A stretch of 64,000 bases of DNA. It comes from Jacaranda mimosifolia. Lineage: Eukaryota > Streptophyta > Magnoliopsida > Lamiales > Bignoniaceae. The stretch spans positions 22,301,001 through 22,365,000 of the forward strand of contig CM032128.1 of assembly GCA_018894105.1 (NCBI GenBank), read 5' to 3'. The notes beneath the pieces were generated by a model. The model did no database searches. It saw nothing but the letters and a program-made list of their open reading frames with translations, and was not told the origin of the DNA. Each line of letters opens with the position of its first letter. Within the stretch, counting starts at the first letter, position 1. Positions 23,336-35,640 of this stretch are shown here, piece after piece. A program made the position numbers and the translations under genes.

Positions 23336-23604
23336 ACAATGAAAAATGCTTATGGAATTAAAGAGTTCTAATGGTGAAGGATATTTAAAGAGTTCTTATG
23401 GAATTAAACAACATAAAATGTGATATTCAATTTGAAATGCTATTTATGAAGATAATTCATATTTGGATAAATGGTAGAATGTAAACAAATATATTAACTT
23501 TGCACTTATAAATTATATGTCAATTTTTTAAAAACGTAAAATTTTAAAAATTCGAGGAAAAGTTTGAAACAAAATGCAGTGAAACATTTTATTCAATACA
23601 TCTT

Positions 23605-25500
23605 TTAAATTAGATATATATATACTATTATATATAGTACAACGGTGTGGGACTTACAATTATGCAATTTTGATTGCAATTTTGGCCAAGTGGCAAATTT
23701 TTAGAATTTTGAGTTTTTTAATTAAATTCAAAATTTTTATTAATTGTTGATTATTATCCTAACCAAATGATCCTATCTTATCTCTTATTTTCTTTCAAAA
23801 AATAAATTTAAAATTCAAAAGGCGTTTTATGATCACCGAATTAAGGACACCTACAAAAAAGTAATTCTATAAATTTCATCCCATTAAACAAATCATAACT
23901 TATTTATCTCTACTTCCACTCTTCCCCTTCTTCTTCTTCTCCTCCTTCTTCAAGATAACTCTTTTATTCTAAATTTTCAAGTGAACTTTCATTACATTCT
24001 ATAAGCGTTCATATATTTTTTTCATTTTTATATTGATTCATTTTCAATATACGCATGAGAAACATAGCATCATGCATAGATGTATTTGTTGCTCAATTAT
24101 CAGTTAAATATTTATTTTTCTTTCTTTCTTTCTTTCTTTGTGTGTGTGTGTGTATGTGATCAATAAATATTTTGCTGAAATAAAAGATATTACAGCAGAA
24201 TTGTAAGTAGACGATCTATATTTAACAATGATAAATCTAGAACATTAGAAAGTATTTTTTCTTTTCAATTACTTGCAGACCACCTTACTTCTTTTTTCCC
24301 TTTATTTTCACATCCACTTTTGTCATTTGGGGTTTTGAACATTTACCATGATGTGTAAGGTAATTCTTTAAGTTGCAAGTTTTGCTCTTTTTCTTTCTCT
24401 TTTTCTTTTTTTCTTTCTTTCTTTTGCCAATTATAATAATTTGGTTTAGTTTGTAATTTATTATAATTCCTTTTTGTTGGGTTAATATTTTTATTCAATA
24501 TTCTCTAAGTTCATATGTCTTTTCTTTTCTCTGTTTTGGACCATAAATATCATGTTTGAAAGGTTTCTTTTAATTCTAATTTTGGAAATTATTATTGTTA
24601 TTTTCACTTCCATTATTTTGTTGTGGTTTTTATTCATATATTTTTTATCAAATTAATTCATTTTTTCAAGTTACCTTTGTGTAAATAATGTATGTATAAT
24701 ATATATACATATACATATATATATATGCACCAGTTTTTCACTTTTCATATTTACTTGGTTTTAAGGACTACTATTTAATTTGTTTTTTCATTTTCATCAA
24801 TTAATTTAGTTTTATTTATTCATTACAAATCCTTTTTATTTGATTAATTAAATAACCCAAGTTTCTTTATAAATATCCTATTTTGATGTGTTACATAATT
24901 TTTATAGTTTTATCCCTATTTATATATATATATATATATATATGTATGCAACAAGAATTTCTTAGACAATATTTTATATATTTCTGAATTGCTTCTTGAT
25001 TTAATATAGAATATGCAAACTAATAAAGAATCTAAGTATTTTGGACCAAAATATTTTTATTACTAAAAGATATTTTGGAATAGTTTAGATTTGTATTTTT
25101 TATGTGGAACAACTTGACCCAGATGAATTAAATCAAGACTTGAAATCAAAGTTGTTGATCCTCTACAAGATAATGTTTGAAGTGGATAACATGTTGGTAT
25201 ATAAATATATATATATATATATAAATATTCCCTCATATATATGTTATGTATGTTGCTCTCTTCACATTAATAATTTTATTTAAAGTACTATAGTATTTTT
25301 ATTTTAATGAATACTATTAAATATTACTACTTAACTATTTAAAATAATATTTTCTTTTTAAAAAGATAATATTTTTTTTATAGAATATGAAAAAATGTAA
25401 TAACTTATCTGTGAAATCACAAAAAATTAGTTGCATATTTATATTTTTTCAATTTATTAATTAAGTGAATATACCGTGCATAGCACGGGGTTTACGCTAG
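23605..25500 (+). mobile_element. Probable non-autonomous Helitron, about 1.9 kb
   Basis: The 3' end has the Helitron signature: a GC-rich hairpin CCGTGC-ATA-GCACGG at 25474-25488, a short spacer, then CTAG ending at 25500 followed by T in the flank. The 5' region, ACTATTATATATAGTAC at about 23624-23640, matches an inverted copy at 21880-21987, which supports it as a family terminus; the exact 5' TC is unclear. The interior is AT- and pyrimidine-rich with TTTC and TG microsatellites (24118-24160) and encodes no Rep/helicase. Confidence 0.6.
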
Positions 25501-25796
25501 TGTATATATATATATATTGGTATAATGATCATCCATGAAATGGGGCATCCTCCATCTCTTGGAGCATGATCATAATGCAAGTCTATCCGAATCTATCAAT
25601 GCCCTATCTTTAAAGCTTTATATGACTTAAAATAATTTCAAATTAAGACTATAGAGATATATTTCATGATCATGTCCCGTTATCATACATGATTCAGCAT
25701 CTTCAATCAAATGCATTTTACAAATTACAATATAAAGCAAACAAGGTGAAGGTGCCCAAAAAAGGTGTATTGATCGATAAGAATGTATACATAAGA

Positions 25797-28700
25797 CACT
25801 ACAACAAAAGTGTTATTTGGTGACATTTAGTTAGTGGCATTTTATATTTTAATGTCATAAAAAATATAATATAATGACAATTGTACAAAATGCCATAATA
25901 ATATAACATTTAGTGGCATTTTATTAATAAAAGACAAATAAAATTACGACACTTGATTGAAAATGTTAACATACATATAATTTAAAGACATGTATGCAGT
26001 GCCACTATTTTCTTGAGAGAGAATGGCACTTACATTTACTTTTAGCGTCACTTAAAAAAATGTCATGAAGTATTAGTGACATTAACTTAATAATGACATT
26101 TATAACCTAGTGACACAGAAAAATTGTATAGTAATAGTAACAAAAATGCCACTTATAATTACTTTTAGTGTCACTTAAAAAAATGTCATGAAGTATCAGT
26201 GGCATTAACTTAATATTGGCATTTGTAATCCAGTGACACAGAAAACTGTATAGTGATAGTTATAAAAATGTCACTATACAATAATATTTAATGACATTTG
26301 TTTAATAAGTGACACATACAATAGTGATATTTAATTAAACATGACAACACAAATATATTTTAAAGGCACTTAACCAGTGTTACTAATTGCTTTCAAATAC
26401 TACTACATTTGAAAATATATATATATATACAAAATATTTAGTGAAAATAACATTATTTCATTTTATAGTTTAGTTTGGTAAATTTAATAAATGAAAATAA
26501 ATATATTTAACATGTGCCACTAATTTTGTTTTCATATTTTTGAAAAGTGTCAAAATTCAACATATTTGTCATTTTTTTCTCTTCACCTGTACATTATAAC
26601 TTTAGCCTTTCTGTTTTCTCTATAGATCTCCAATTATATTATTTCTTCCATCTTCATTTTTAGTCTATTTGAATTTTAAATGTATTATTTTATAAAATAA
26701 TTTGAAGAAAAGCAATTAAATAACAAAGAAAATATATTTTCACATACAAATAAATAAATGTTTACTCCTATTTAATCTCTAAATTTAATATTTTTCACAT
26801 TCACTAGTTGAACATTTAAAATTTCTAAAAGTCAATTATTTATTTACTTCCTTTCACCATTTAATCTTAAATAAATTTTAATAATTTATTTAAATTATTA
26901 GATAAATTTTAGTTAGATTATAATATAATGGTAAAAAAAAAATGTAAATTGAAAAGAGAAAAGTCAAAAAGCAATAAAGAAAAGATAAGCACTAACACCA
27001 TTTCTTAATACACATGCATTTCGTCCCAAACCCACAGCACATTCTAACCGAATCTACCGTTTCCTTTTCCTTTTTTTTTTGTCTTTTGTTAATATTGTTT
27101 ATAATTGGAAAATCTAAACAGTTTGATCATTAATTCTGTGTAACAGTGCAAATTACATGCTAACATTCCATTTGATGCTTTCTAAAGTATATTTGTACAA
27201 ATCAATTAATAAGTATTAGATCTATCTTTCCTTAAAACTCAATCATCAAGCATGGTAATATGAAAAATTCTCTAAACATTGATAAATATTAGAGGGAGAT
27301 CACTCAAATTATGAGAGGATGATAAAAAAATTGGAGGGAAAGCATATCTAGTGCTTTTTAAGAAATTATTGGGTTTTTGTTTCACCCTCAAACTCATAGT
27401 GCATTAGCTATTTCCCAAAGGTATGGGTATTTCATTTCATAGTTATGTTATTAGTTTTTATTTTTTTAATTTATTCTCTCCTCCAATCTGCTTAGCTTCA
27501 ACAAGCTTCAACTACGGTTGCTTTCAACAAAATTCCAAGGTAAAAAACTTACATCTAGCCTCCTTATTCATATTTTATAGATTTAAATGGATCCCTACAT
27601 GGAATTTCGTTTAGATGAGAATGCAAGATGTGAATCAGAAATGAAACTGGATATTGATCGTGTTATGAATAAAAGTACATGTACTTTATATTTTAGATCA
27701 ATTTTAATTTTGGACTTTTTTGTTTTATGAATAGAAAATTATTTTTATTTTTGGTTATTTTAATTGTATATGATAATGATTACTTTTTTATACTGGTTTT
27801 CGTACTTGTGCAGATTTCGAAGGATGTAGATGCTTGGCTTTATGAATGATTCAAATGCTTTTAGAAGATATATCACTTCAAGCTTTAGATTCTCACCTTT
27901 ATTTTTTATTTAGATGTTTTCTACAAATTTGTAAACATATATTAGTATTCTATCTTTCTGACATAGCTACTTATAATTTTGTTGTTTACTCATTTGGAAC
28001 ATGGGTTTGATAAGTGATGTTTCTAAGAAGGTCATTTTTATTTATATGAAGCAAAATCAATTATTATGATGGTTTATTTTAAATATTTGCCTATAACTAG
28101 ATTGATACGATTAGTGATTAAAATGAATAATATAAGATTCTAATGTACATTTATATTTATGATTATGGTGACACATTAAAATGTCAAATTAATCATTTAT
28201 ATCATATTTTGAAATGTCGGTAAATAATTCTTTTGTGACATTTGTAAGGTAACTATATTTTTAAAAAAAATGACAAGTTGAAGAGTTACGAAAAGTACTT
28301 TTTTGTGACATTTTTAAATGCAATAACTTATGTATGTTGTGTATTTTAAAGCGCCAACAAAATTAAATTTTATAGCATTTTAAGATGCCATTAATGTACT
28401 ATTTTGTGGCATATTAATATGTCATTGAAAAAATCTTTTTGTGACATTTTAATACATCATTTACTATAATTATGGTGGCATGAGAATATGTCACTAAAAG
28501 GAACTTTTTATGACATTTTAATATGTTATTTATTACATTTTTTATGGCATGTTATAATGTCATTTCATAAAACTTTTGTGGCATTTTAATATGTTACTCT
28601 ACGCAAATCTTGGGGCATGTTAGTTTGACATTTTTAAATAAATCGTGGCATTTAGGTATGTCAGTTAATGCATTTCTTGAGACACTTCAATATGTCATTT

Positions 28701-28879
28701 ATTCTATTTCTTGTTGCATTTTCTTAATGCCACAAAAGGGTAAAATAGTGGCATTTTTACTTTTAGCTACACCTACCTAGATGGCACTTTTAAAAAATGC
28801 CATTATATATAAAAATGTCACTATAATACTATATAAGTGGCATTTTTTGATGCCTCTAATGTACCATTATATTGTAGTG
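25797..28879. mobile_element. Non-autonomous CACTA transposon, 3083 bp, TSD AGA
   Basis: The left end reads CACTACAACAAAAGTG and the complement of the right end CACTACAATATAATGG. The triplet AGA lies immediately outside both ends (25794-25796 and 28880-28882), the 3 bp duplication CACTA elements make. Both subterminal regions (about 25797-26400 and 28150-28879) are packed with variants of TGGCATTTT, AATGTCA and AATGCCAC in both orientations. No transposase (TNPA/TNPD) can be read. The middle, 26400-28150, is AT-rich with one 63-codon frame at 27423-27614 that I do not recognise and which may belong to captured or decayed internal sequence. Confidence 0.92.
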
Positions 28880-28882
28880 AGA

Positions 28883-30027
28883 GTAGTTTACAGCCAATCA
28901 TATTGTCTTGCTGGGCACTACTCTAATAATAAATAGGTTTCATAAGTAAGCAAAGCTACCTAGCCAAACATTTGTGAGATAAGTAAGAAAAGCTTGCAAA
29001 AAACCTTGGCGATGACTAAGCAAAGCTACTTAGACAAAGACCTTGTGAGATGAGTAAGCAAAGCTATCTATACGTCGCAAACCCAGCAAGCCATGGACAA
29101 AAGGGAAGTGACCAACCTAGCCAATGAGAAAGCAAAGCTAATTCTGGGCCTAGAAAAGGTACTTGAGGTGGCCTATTCTGAAGGTACCCCCAACCTTATA
29201 TCCTCATCCTCTCCACCTACAATCCATACTATATATATGCATCTACCATTAGGGAATATAACACAATAGAAAGCATCTAAAAATCCACTCTGTAATCCAA
29301 GTAATAGCAAAAACGGCTCAATGGTCAACCATGTAGATAGAAACTAGAGACTCCACAAGTAAATGTCAAATTTCGGAGATTTATATAGAGCTCATCTATT
29401 TCCTACTTAATTAAGTAAAATTTTATACCTATAGAAAGCTTGAAATCAGGAGTTTCCATTAGTATTAGATTTTAGTTTAAAGACATCTTCGGTAGAATCA
29501 AATGGATGGCCAAAGGTAGCATCCTTGTTATTTTCGAAAATCTAGAAATTTACAGATTTCTTTTTTCATGGAGCCAACTTCATGTCATAATTTCTCCCTT
29601 AGTTCTCAACCATACTGAGCCACTCGTAAACTCACGGCATCTCCCTAAATTCTCCACCAAATCGAGCCATTCTTAACCGTAAGAACCCCAGTGCTTCCTA
29701 GGATTACCATAATCCAAGTATTCACATACAATGCTTAGGATTTAGGAGATAGGAAGGCAAAATCTACCTATCAGCCAATCTGGGAACTTAAATGTAAATC
29801 GACTCAAAACTCACTAAACTTGGTTTCAACCTTTCAACTAAAACATGTCTTGCCTAAGCATGTTATAGAGGCCATAGTTTAACCAACCACCATTTGTTTC
29901 CCACCTTTGGTGTGATGATAAACAATAATGAAGCTTCTGTCAAACTGAGTTGTTGGTAAAACTATTTTCCTATAAATTCCAATCCAATTTTTCAATCATA
30001 TCAATTGTTTGGTCATCTAGGATGACT
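28883..30027. other. Intergenic DNA with short degenerate tandem motif
   Basis: No gene seen. TAAGCAAAGCTA or a close variant occurs at about 28947, 29017, 29055 and 29129. The block TAG(A/C)CAAA...TTGTGAGAT(A/G)AGTAAG repeats 70 bp apart at 28961 and 29031. This is a small degenerate direct repeat of unknown origin. The rest shows no termini or frames. Confidence 0.5.
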
Positions 30028-30032
30028 ATCAA

Positions 30033-32617
30033 TGTAACACCCTTAAAATTCTACAATTAATAGAGTTTTATTTATCATTATTTTATAAATTTTATTATTA
30101 TATTTTTATAAAGTTTGGGGGTCAAACATAAATAGGAAAGACTTAATTGCAAGAATTTTGAAAGTTTTGGAGGTTAAAATGGAATTATTTTAGGTCAACG
30201 GGGTCAATTTCATGCACTAACTATTTGAAGGATTCAATTGAAAGCTGAATTAATTTATAGGGCTCATAATTGGATGCAGTAAATATTGGGGTCTATTTTC
30301 TAATTACCAAAACTTTCCTTTAAATACAGTCCCCCACCCCCAAATTTTCTTCATTCTCACCCACGCACCATCTCCGACGACGGCCAATAATAAAAAACCA
30401 ACCCGTCAAACTCTTCCTCCCCTCTCCAGGAACCCAATGATGTAACATGCAACGAAATCAAACCGATGGACTACCGGGAAATTGAAGATCAAAATCGAGC
30501 TATGGCGGCGAGTGGCGAAGCAGTGGTTTAGATGGCGAAAGTTGGTGTACGAAGGGTGGTTCTAGTGGAGTTTAGCTTGGGGAGCATTTTGGTACCAGCA
30601 ATTCCCAATTTAGACCGCCAGCGACGGCGGAGGTAGTGGTGTTGGAGTTTTAAGGCATTAATTGAGGATGAATTCGGCAGCGAAGCATTAAATTGACCTG
30701 GGCATTTGACTTGTGGTGTTGAGACACATCTGACAGTGGAGGTGGTGACCAACTCTGGTGGTGGTGCACGGTAGCGGCGGCTCTAGGATAGTTTTCTTGT
30801 ATCATCGTGGTGATTGTACGTGTGGAGTTGGTTTGTGGTCATTGAGTTTTGGCAAGAAGATTTTGGGTAAATAGTTAGAATCGGGGTTAAATATCTTGTA
30901 TTGCTCTTGTTCTTACTAATTTTGTGTAATGATATGAGATGAAATGGAAAAAAATATGATATGGGATCATAAATGAGACATGCATGGATATATATATAAG
31001 CCTAGTGGACCCAAATTTGTAATATTATATGTAAATCTTGGTTAATTAAGTTAATTAGATGATTAAAAATCCAAATTTTAAGTGATTGAGACCTAAGTAA
31101 CAAAATTCTCTTATTAATGATAGTTGGGCCATTATAATCAATTTTGTGTAACATGGCAAGGTTAATTATAAAATAGGAATTTTATTTTATTCCTTTACCA
31201 AAGCAAATATGATCCTCATAAATATTCCGTTATTAACGGTGTAATTAGTATGTCACCTCTCGATAATATCAAAACCACCTTAAAATATAGTATTAATTAC
31301 AAAACAACCGATAGTAAAATGTTATCTGTTTAATTATGATTATAGGGTCAAAACAAGTGTTTTGACGATAAGTCTGTTCTTTTGGTTAGGTGATGAGGAG
31401 CCAGACCCTACAAATCAACAGACTGGATTAGCATTTATATGGCTATTGAGGTAAGGGTCTACCTAATTTTTGTTTCTAGGAAGTGAATGTCCTTTGATCA
31501 GTTGAAATCCTTGATTATTTGAATTTCTCAATTGTTTATCGATAAAATTGATTGTATTCGTTTTGGTGTCCAGAACACTTATTGTCCTATTTGTTATCGT
31601 TCTACATGCCCTATAGCCTTTCCGGCTTTCTTATTTGGTTACATTGATTTGGGTCTTGCCTAGCAAATTTGTGTTTTACGCTTTTCATTAAAATCGCTCT
31701 GCATATCATTTATTTTAGCCTTGTTGGCATAATTGTTATTGATGGTATCGATGTATACATATACAGACTTCTATTTATCATTTGTATTGTCATATGGGAA
31801 AAAATTAAAGGGTCGAGTGCTCGTACATTAAAAGGTTGTTATCTCGTCGGGCCAAGTACCTAAAACAAGCTGTCATGCTTAGGGCCGAGTGCCTGGAATA
31901 AAGCCACAATGGAGGAAAAATGAACATCTATTTCGCATAATATGCTTTGGATTTTGTTTGATTCTGTTTGTACTCTATTCACAAAGCAATAAGGAAGGAA
32001 TGTTTCTATTTGTTGACTTTGATATCATTAATGCTTTGAGATAATCTTGTTTCTATTTGCAAATTCTTACTCATGATATAAATCTGGTTATATTACTGCT
32101 TCCCTAATAGTTTTTCTTTAATTGTTGGTCTTATTTCCCTCACTAAGTCTTTTGGACTTACCCTTCCTTGTTATTTTTTATTTCCTTCCCAGACAAGTAT
32201 GAAAGAGGATTGAGGGCTTATGACTTGGCCCGATAGGATTATTTTGTAATAGATTAGGTGAAATATGTGTACATATAGGCTCACCTAATCGTTATGCTAT
32301 GACCTAGAGATGTTGTGAGATGTCAAGTTTGAATCTAAGATCTATGGTATGTATGTATGGTGTTTCATGAGATGACATTTTGGGTTTGTACCTAATTGTG
32401 GCTAAGATTTGAGACTGTTGGTATGTTTGAATGTTATTTAGGAGACTTATGGCATGTATATATAGCATCCTTGTATTATTTTCTTTTAAGTTAAAGTATG
32501 ATGCTGCCTTTAAGACTTGTTGAAATTTTTGGGCCTTTTCAATTATCTTTTATATTATGACTTAAGTTTGAATTGGTGGCACCGCAGCTTAGGGGTTACC
32601 CTAGGTGGGGCACCATA
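30033..32617 (+). repeat. 5' LTR, 2585 bp
   Basis: Bases 30853-32617 align with 37995-39770 at high similarity with scattered changes. The first 820 bp have no partner in the window because the right copy is truncated. The LTR ends CACCATA four bases before the primer-binding site. It has no coding content; a minus-strand frame at 30528-30752 is incidental. Confidence 0.9.
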
Positions 32618-32621
32618 GAGG

Positions 32622-32632
32622 TGGTATCAGAG
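32622..32632 (+). promoter_or_regulatory. tRNA-Met primer-binding site
   Basis: TGGTATCAGAG matches the plant initiator tRNA-Met primer-binding site exactly over 11 bases and lies four bases after the LTR end, fixing element orientation as plus. Confidence 0.9.
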
Positions 32633-33199
32633 TCTAGGTTTGTTGATGACCTAAGAAATGGATATCATTGGGATTTGTAACTAACCTTCAAGATAGAAAG
32701 TTAGTTAGGACATGAATTTTAGGTATAGTGTTTGATACTAGGAGGTAGGAGATTATACTTGGAACGGCCGACTAGTCTATATTCTTCATTTCCAAAGGTC
32801 GAGCATTGGACTTTACATTAGAATCGAACCATGGGTACTTTGTGTGTTAGAAATGTGCTTGATTAATGTGATATTGACGAAATAATTGATACATTGTGAT
32901 GGCGAATGAACATAGAAATGGAAAAAAACTTATGGATTAAAAGAGCGTGGAATCTTTAAAGGAAAGGATTAAGGTTCTAGAGGAAGGCAAGCCTTCTGAG
33001 GATGTGCCAACGACATGAAGAGAAACTATATGACATGCATAAGGCTCTAAAAGACAGACAACCATAATCGTGTCACTTGAAATCAATACTTGGGGCTCGG
33101 AGCTATACTATAGAAAAAGATGAAAGATATAAAGTGAGAAGGTGAGTGTGTAAGGATATCTAAGGAACAAGTGGAAGACTCAGCATAGTACGGGCACAG

Positions 33200-33595
33200 A
33201 TGGAAGAAACTTTCAGAACACTACAGTCTGATCATCAGAAGATAGTTGACACGACCCACATGATTATAAATGAAGTCAGGATGATGATGGCACACTATGG
33301 TAGTGCCATAGATCAAATCATTGGGGTTGGTGTTGGGATCACCACAGAGGCTGGACCCTTCGGGGTTTGCCCCTTTCCTGAGCTAGGGTATATACATGAT
33401 GTTCGAATTAAAGAAATACCTAATAGAAACCCTGTAGAATTACCAATAGAGTATAGACCCCTAAAGAGGATCCCAAAGAGGATTCTGAGTCTGATTCTGA
33501 TGAGGATCTCGTACTGGAACTTCTGGTTGAGGCACTACCATAAGTCGATATACAGGAAAAATTCTAGGAGCATGAAGAAGAAAATGATGATATAG
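33200..33595 (+). pseudogene. Leader ORF between primer site and gag, function unknown
   Basis: A 131-codon frame starts MEETFRTLQSDHQKIVDTTH and lies about 570 bp after the primer-binding site and 500 bp before gag. The first 45 residues look like an amphipathic, possibly coiled-coil helix. In the adjacent frame, from about 33467, the sequence becomes strikingly acidic (KEDSESDSDEDLVLELLVEA, then EHEEENDDIDVKVDGEM), interrupted by stops, so the original product was probably a helix plus acidic tail joined across a frameshift. It is not a gag core and I recognise no family. It could be an extra gag-like leader protein or chance. Confidence 0.4.
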
Positions 33596-34097
33596 ATGTG
33601 AAAGTGGATGGGGAGATGGGGATGAAGATCCCGAGTTGGATATTACCGACATGAGGATTAGATTTGGAGATTCTTATGGGTGTGGTTGTGTTCGTAAATA
33701 TGTACGTATGTATAGTATTAGCATTCAACTATTAAAATAGATAGAATCGGCTAAGGTTAGCTAGACTTTTGGGGTGATGCCTTTATACTAGTTTTTTCAT
33801 TTTGATTACGAGTAAACGTATAGTTAGCATAGCAATTTTGAAATTTTCACCTATATATATACTGATATACCTGCCGCTAATGCTAACTCGAACCTATTAA
33901 TGAAGTTTCATCATTTATCATAGAACAACTAGATTTATATTATAATAAATCTTATTTAAATATTATTAAACTTTTCTTATCTTTTCTTTTCTTTTTCGTA
34001 ATTTTGGGAGATTTGATAGAGTTTATGGTAATTTAGACCTCATTTTACAACTCGATAATTGTAGGCTTAAGAATATCTAAGATATATCAGATTTATT

Positions 34098-35224
34098 ATG
34101 GCATCACATGGAAGTTATGATGTACCCACTCCAGCTAGAGCAGGTCGCCAAAGAGACCGCCCGGTAGACGGGCTAATGTCCAACAGGCTCCTAAGTAAGG
34201 AGCACCTACTTATCAACAGCCCTTGCCAGACGAAGAAGTCTCGCAAACCCCTTCAGTTGATCAACCAGCTATAGGTCAACTAGCAAATCCCATGTATCAG
34301 AAGGAGCAGAGATTCAGGCAATAAGGTCAATAGCAAGGCGATGGGGCAGGAGTTGCTAACGAGATAGCTGAGGATCGAGCATTAAAATAGTTTCTATGCT
34401 TTCAACCACCGAAGTTCTCAAGGGGGCTTGATGATAGAAAAGTTAAGGAATGGATTAAGAATCTGAAAAACATATTTGAAACCCTATGCCATCCTAACGA
34501 GCAGAAAGTTCAGTATGCTACATTTCTTTTGGGAGGTTCTACACATAGTTGGTGGAAGATAATAGATCGCAGGTGGACGATCGAGGGAACTCATCGAACT
34601 TGGGAAAATTTAACCAAGGAATTTATGGATAAATATATACCCTCGGTAGTTAAGAAGGTAAGAGAAAGAGAATTTATGGATCTGATACAGAAGGAACAAT
34701 TTGTCAGCTAGTATGAGACTATTTTTAGCCGATTAATACAGTATGCACCCTACATACAAGAAGATGAAAGCTGGCATACCCGCCAATTTGTACATGGATT
34801 GTGGCTAGAACTCAGACAACGTCTGGCCATTTTTGAATTGCCAAAGTTCAACCGGGGGTGCATAAAGCACTGCAGTTAGAGTCAAAACTGCAGAAAATTC
34901 GAAAGATCGAAGATTGGAGCCAAAATGGGAGAATGCACCCCAGTGGGCAGAGTAATACTAGGAGAAAACATCCAAAACTGTAGATTGGAGGCACTCATCA
35001 ACAAACACCTAGGCTGGCAGGGCTGCAACTTTGGCTCTAAAAGTGGCACCAAAACAATGTGGATTCTGTAGAGGATCTAGCCACAAGGAATCCTAGTATT
35101 GAAGAAAATAGGGCAAATGTATACGATGCTGTAGCGACCAACACTTTATGAAAGATTGTCCCAAATGGAGAAACTCAGCACCTGTAGGAAAAGGAAAATG
35201 GGTAACAGGAGCTAGTGGGAAATA
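34098..35224 (+). pseudogene. Gypsy gag with CCHC knuckle, broken
   Basis: The likely start at 34098 reads MASHGSYDVPTPARAGRQRD, soon interrupted. The capsid core is readable at about 34400-34850: QPPKFSRGLDDRKVKEWIKN, then GGSTHSWWKIIDRRW, then TWENLTKEFMDKYIP, then after a stop SRLIQYAPYIQEDE and QFVHGLWLELRQRL. A canonical zinc knuckle, CIRCCSDQHFMKDC (C-X2-C-X4-H-X4-C), is encoded at 35118-35159, preceded by a decayed first one (CGFCRGSSHKES). Stops at 34709-34711 and elsewhere inactivate it. Confidence 0.85.
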
Positions 35225-35228
35225 GAAA

Positions 35229-35640
35229 GTGCGAGCTCGCACACATACCTTGATCGGGAAAGACGCACCGGATCCTAACGAAATGGTTGAAGGTACAATC
35301 TCTATTTTTGGAATTAATGGTAATGCCTTATATGATCCTGGTACTTCTCATTCTTTTATATCTACAACCTTTTCTGGAAAACTAAATATGCAACCCAAAA
35401 CTATGGCTTACCAAATAAAAGATCAAACACCTTTAGGAATAGGGTTAATAACAGACACCATGTATTAGGATTGCCCAATTATGATTGGGGATGGGAAATA
35501 TCCATCCAGTCTTATACAAATGTCCATTCAAGAATATGATTTGATACTTGGAATGGATTGACTGTATAAATATCAAGCACATGTGAATTGTTATACCAAA
35601 TACATCACTCTCAGAGATAAAATACCAATACCAACACGCC
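35229..35640 (+). pseudogene. Gypsy aspartic protease with altered active site
   Basis: The fold is recognisable: GTISIFGINGNALYDPGTSH and SFIS in the first half, then after a stop (35466-35468) DCPIMIGDGKYPSS, SIQEYDLILGMD and YKYQAHVNCYTKYITL. The catalytic triplet D-S/T-G reads D-P-G at 35334-35342, which should abolish activity. Sits between the gag knuckle and RT as usual for Ty3/gypsy. Confidence 0.8.

Noticed and set aside
23171..23371. A 66-codon frame with a long run of Glu
   Set aside because: The run is the translation of the (GAA)24 microsatellite; there is no other coding signal.
30528..30752. Minus-strand 74-codon frame in the 5' LTR
   Set aside because: It lies in the LTR region with slightly higher GC content and has no counterpart because the other LTR is truncated; no motif is recognisable.
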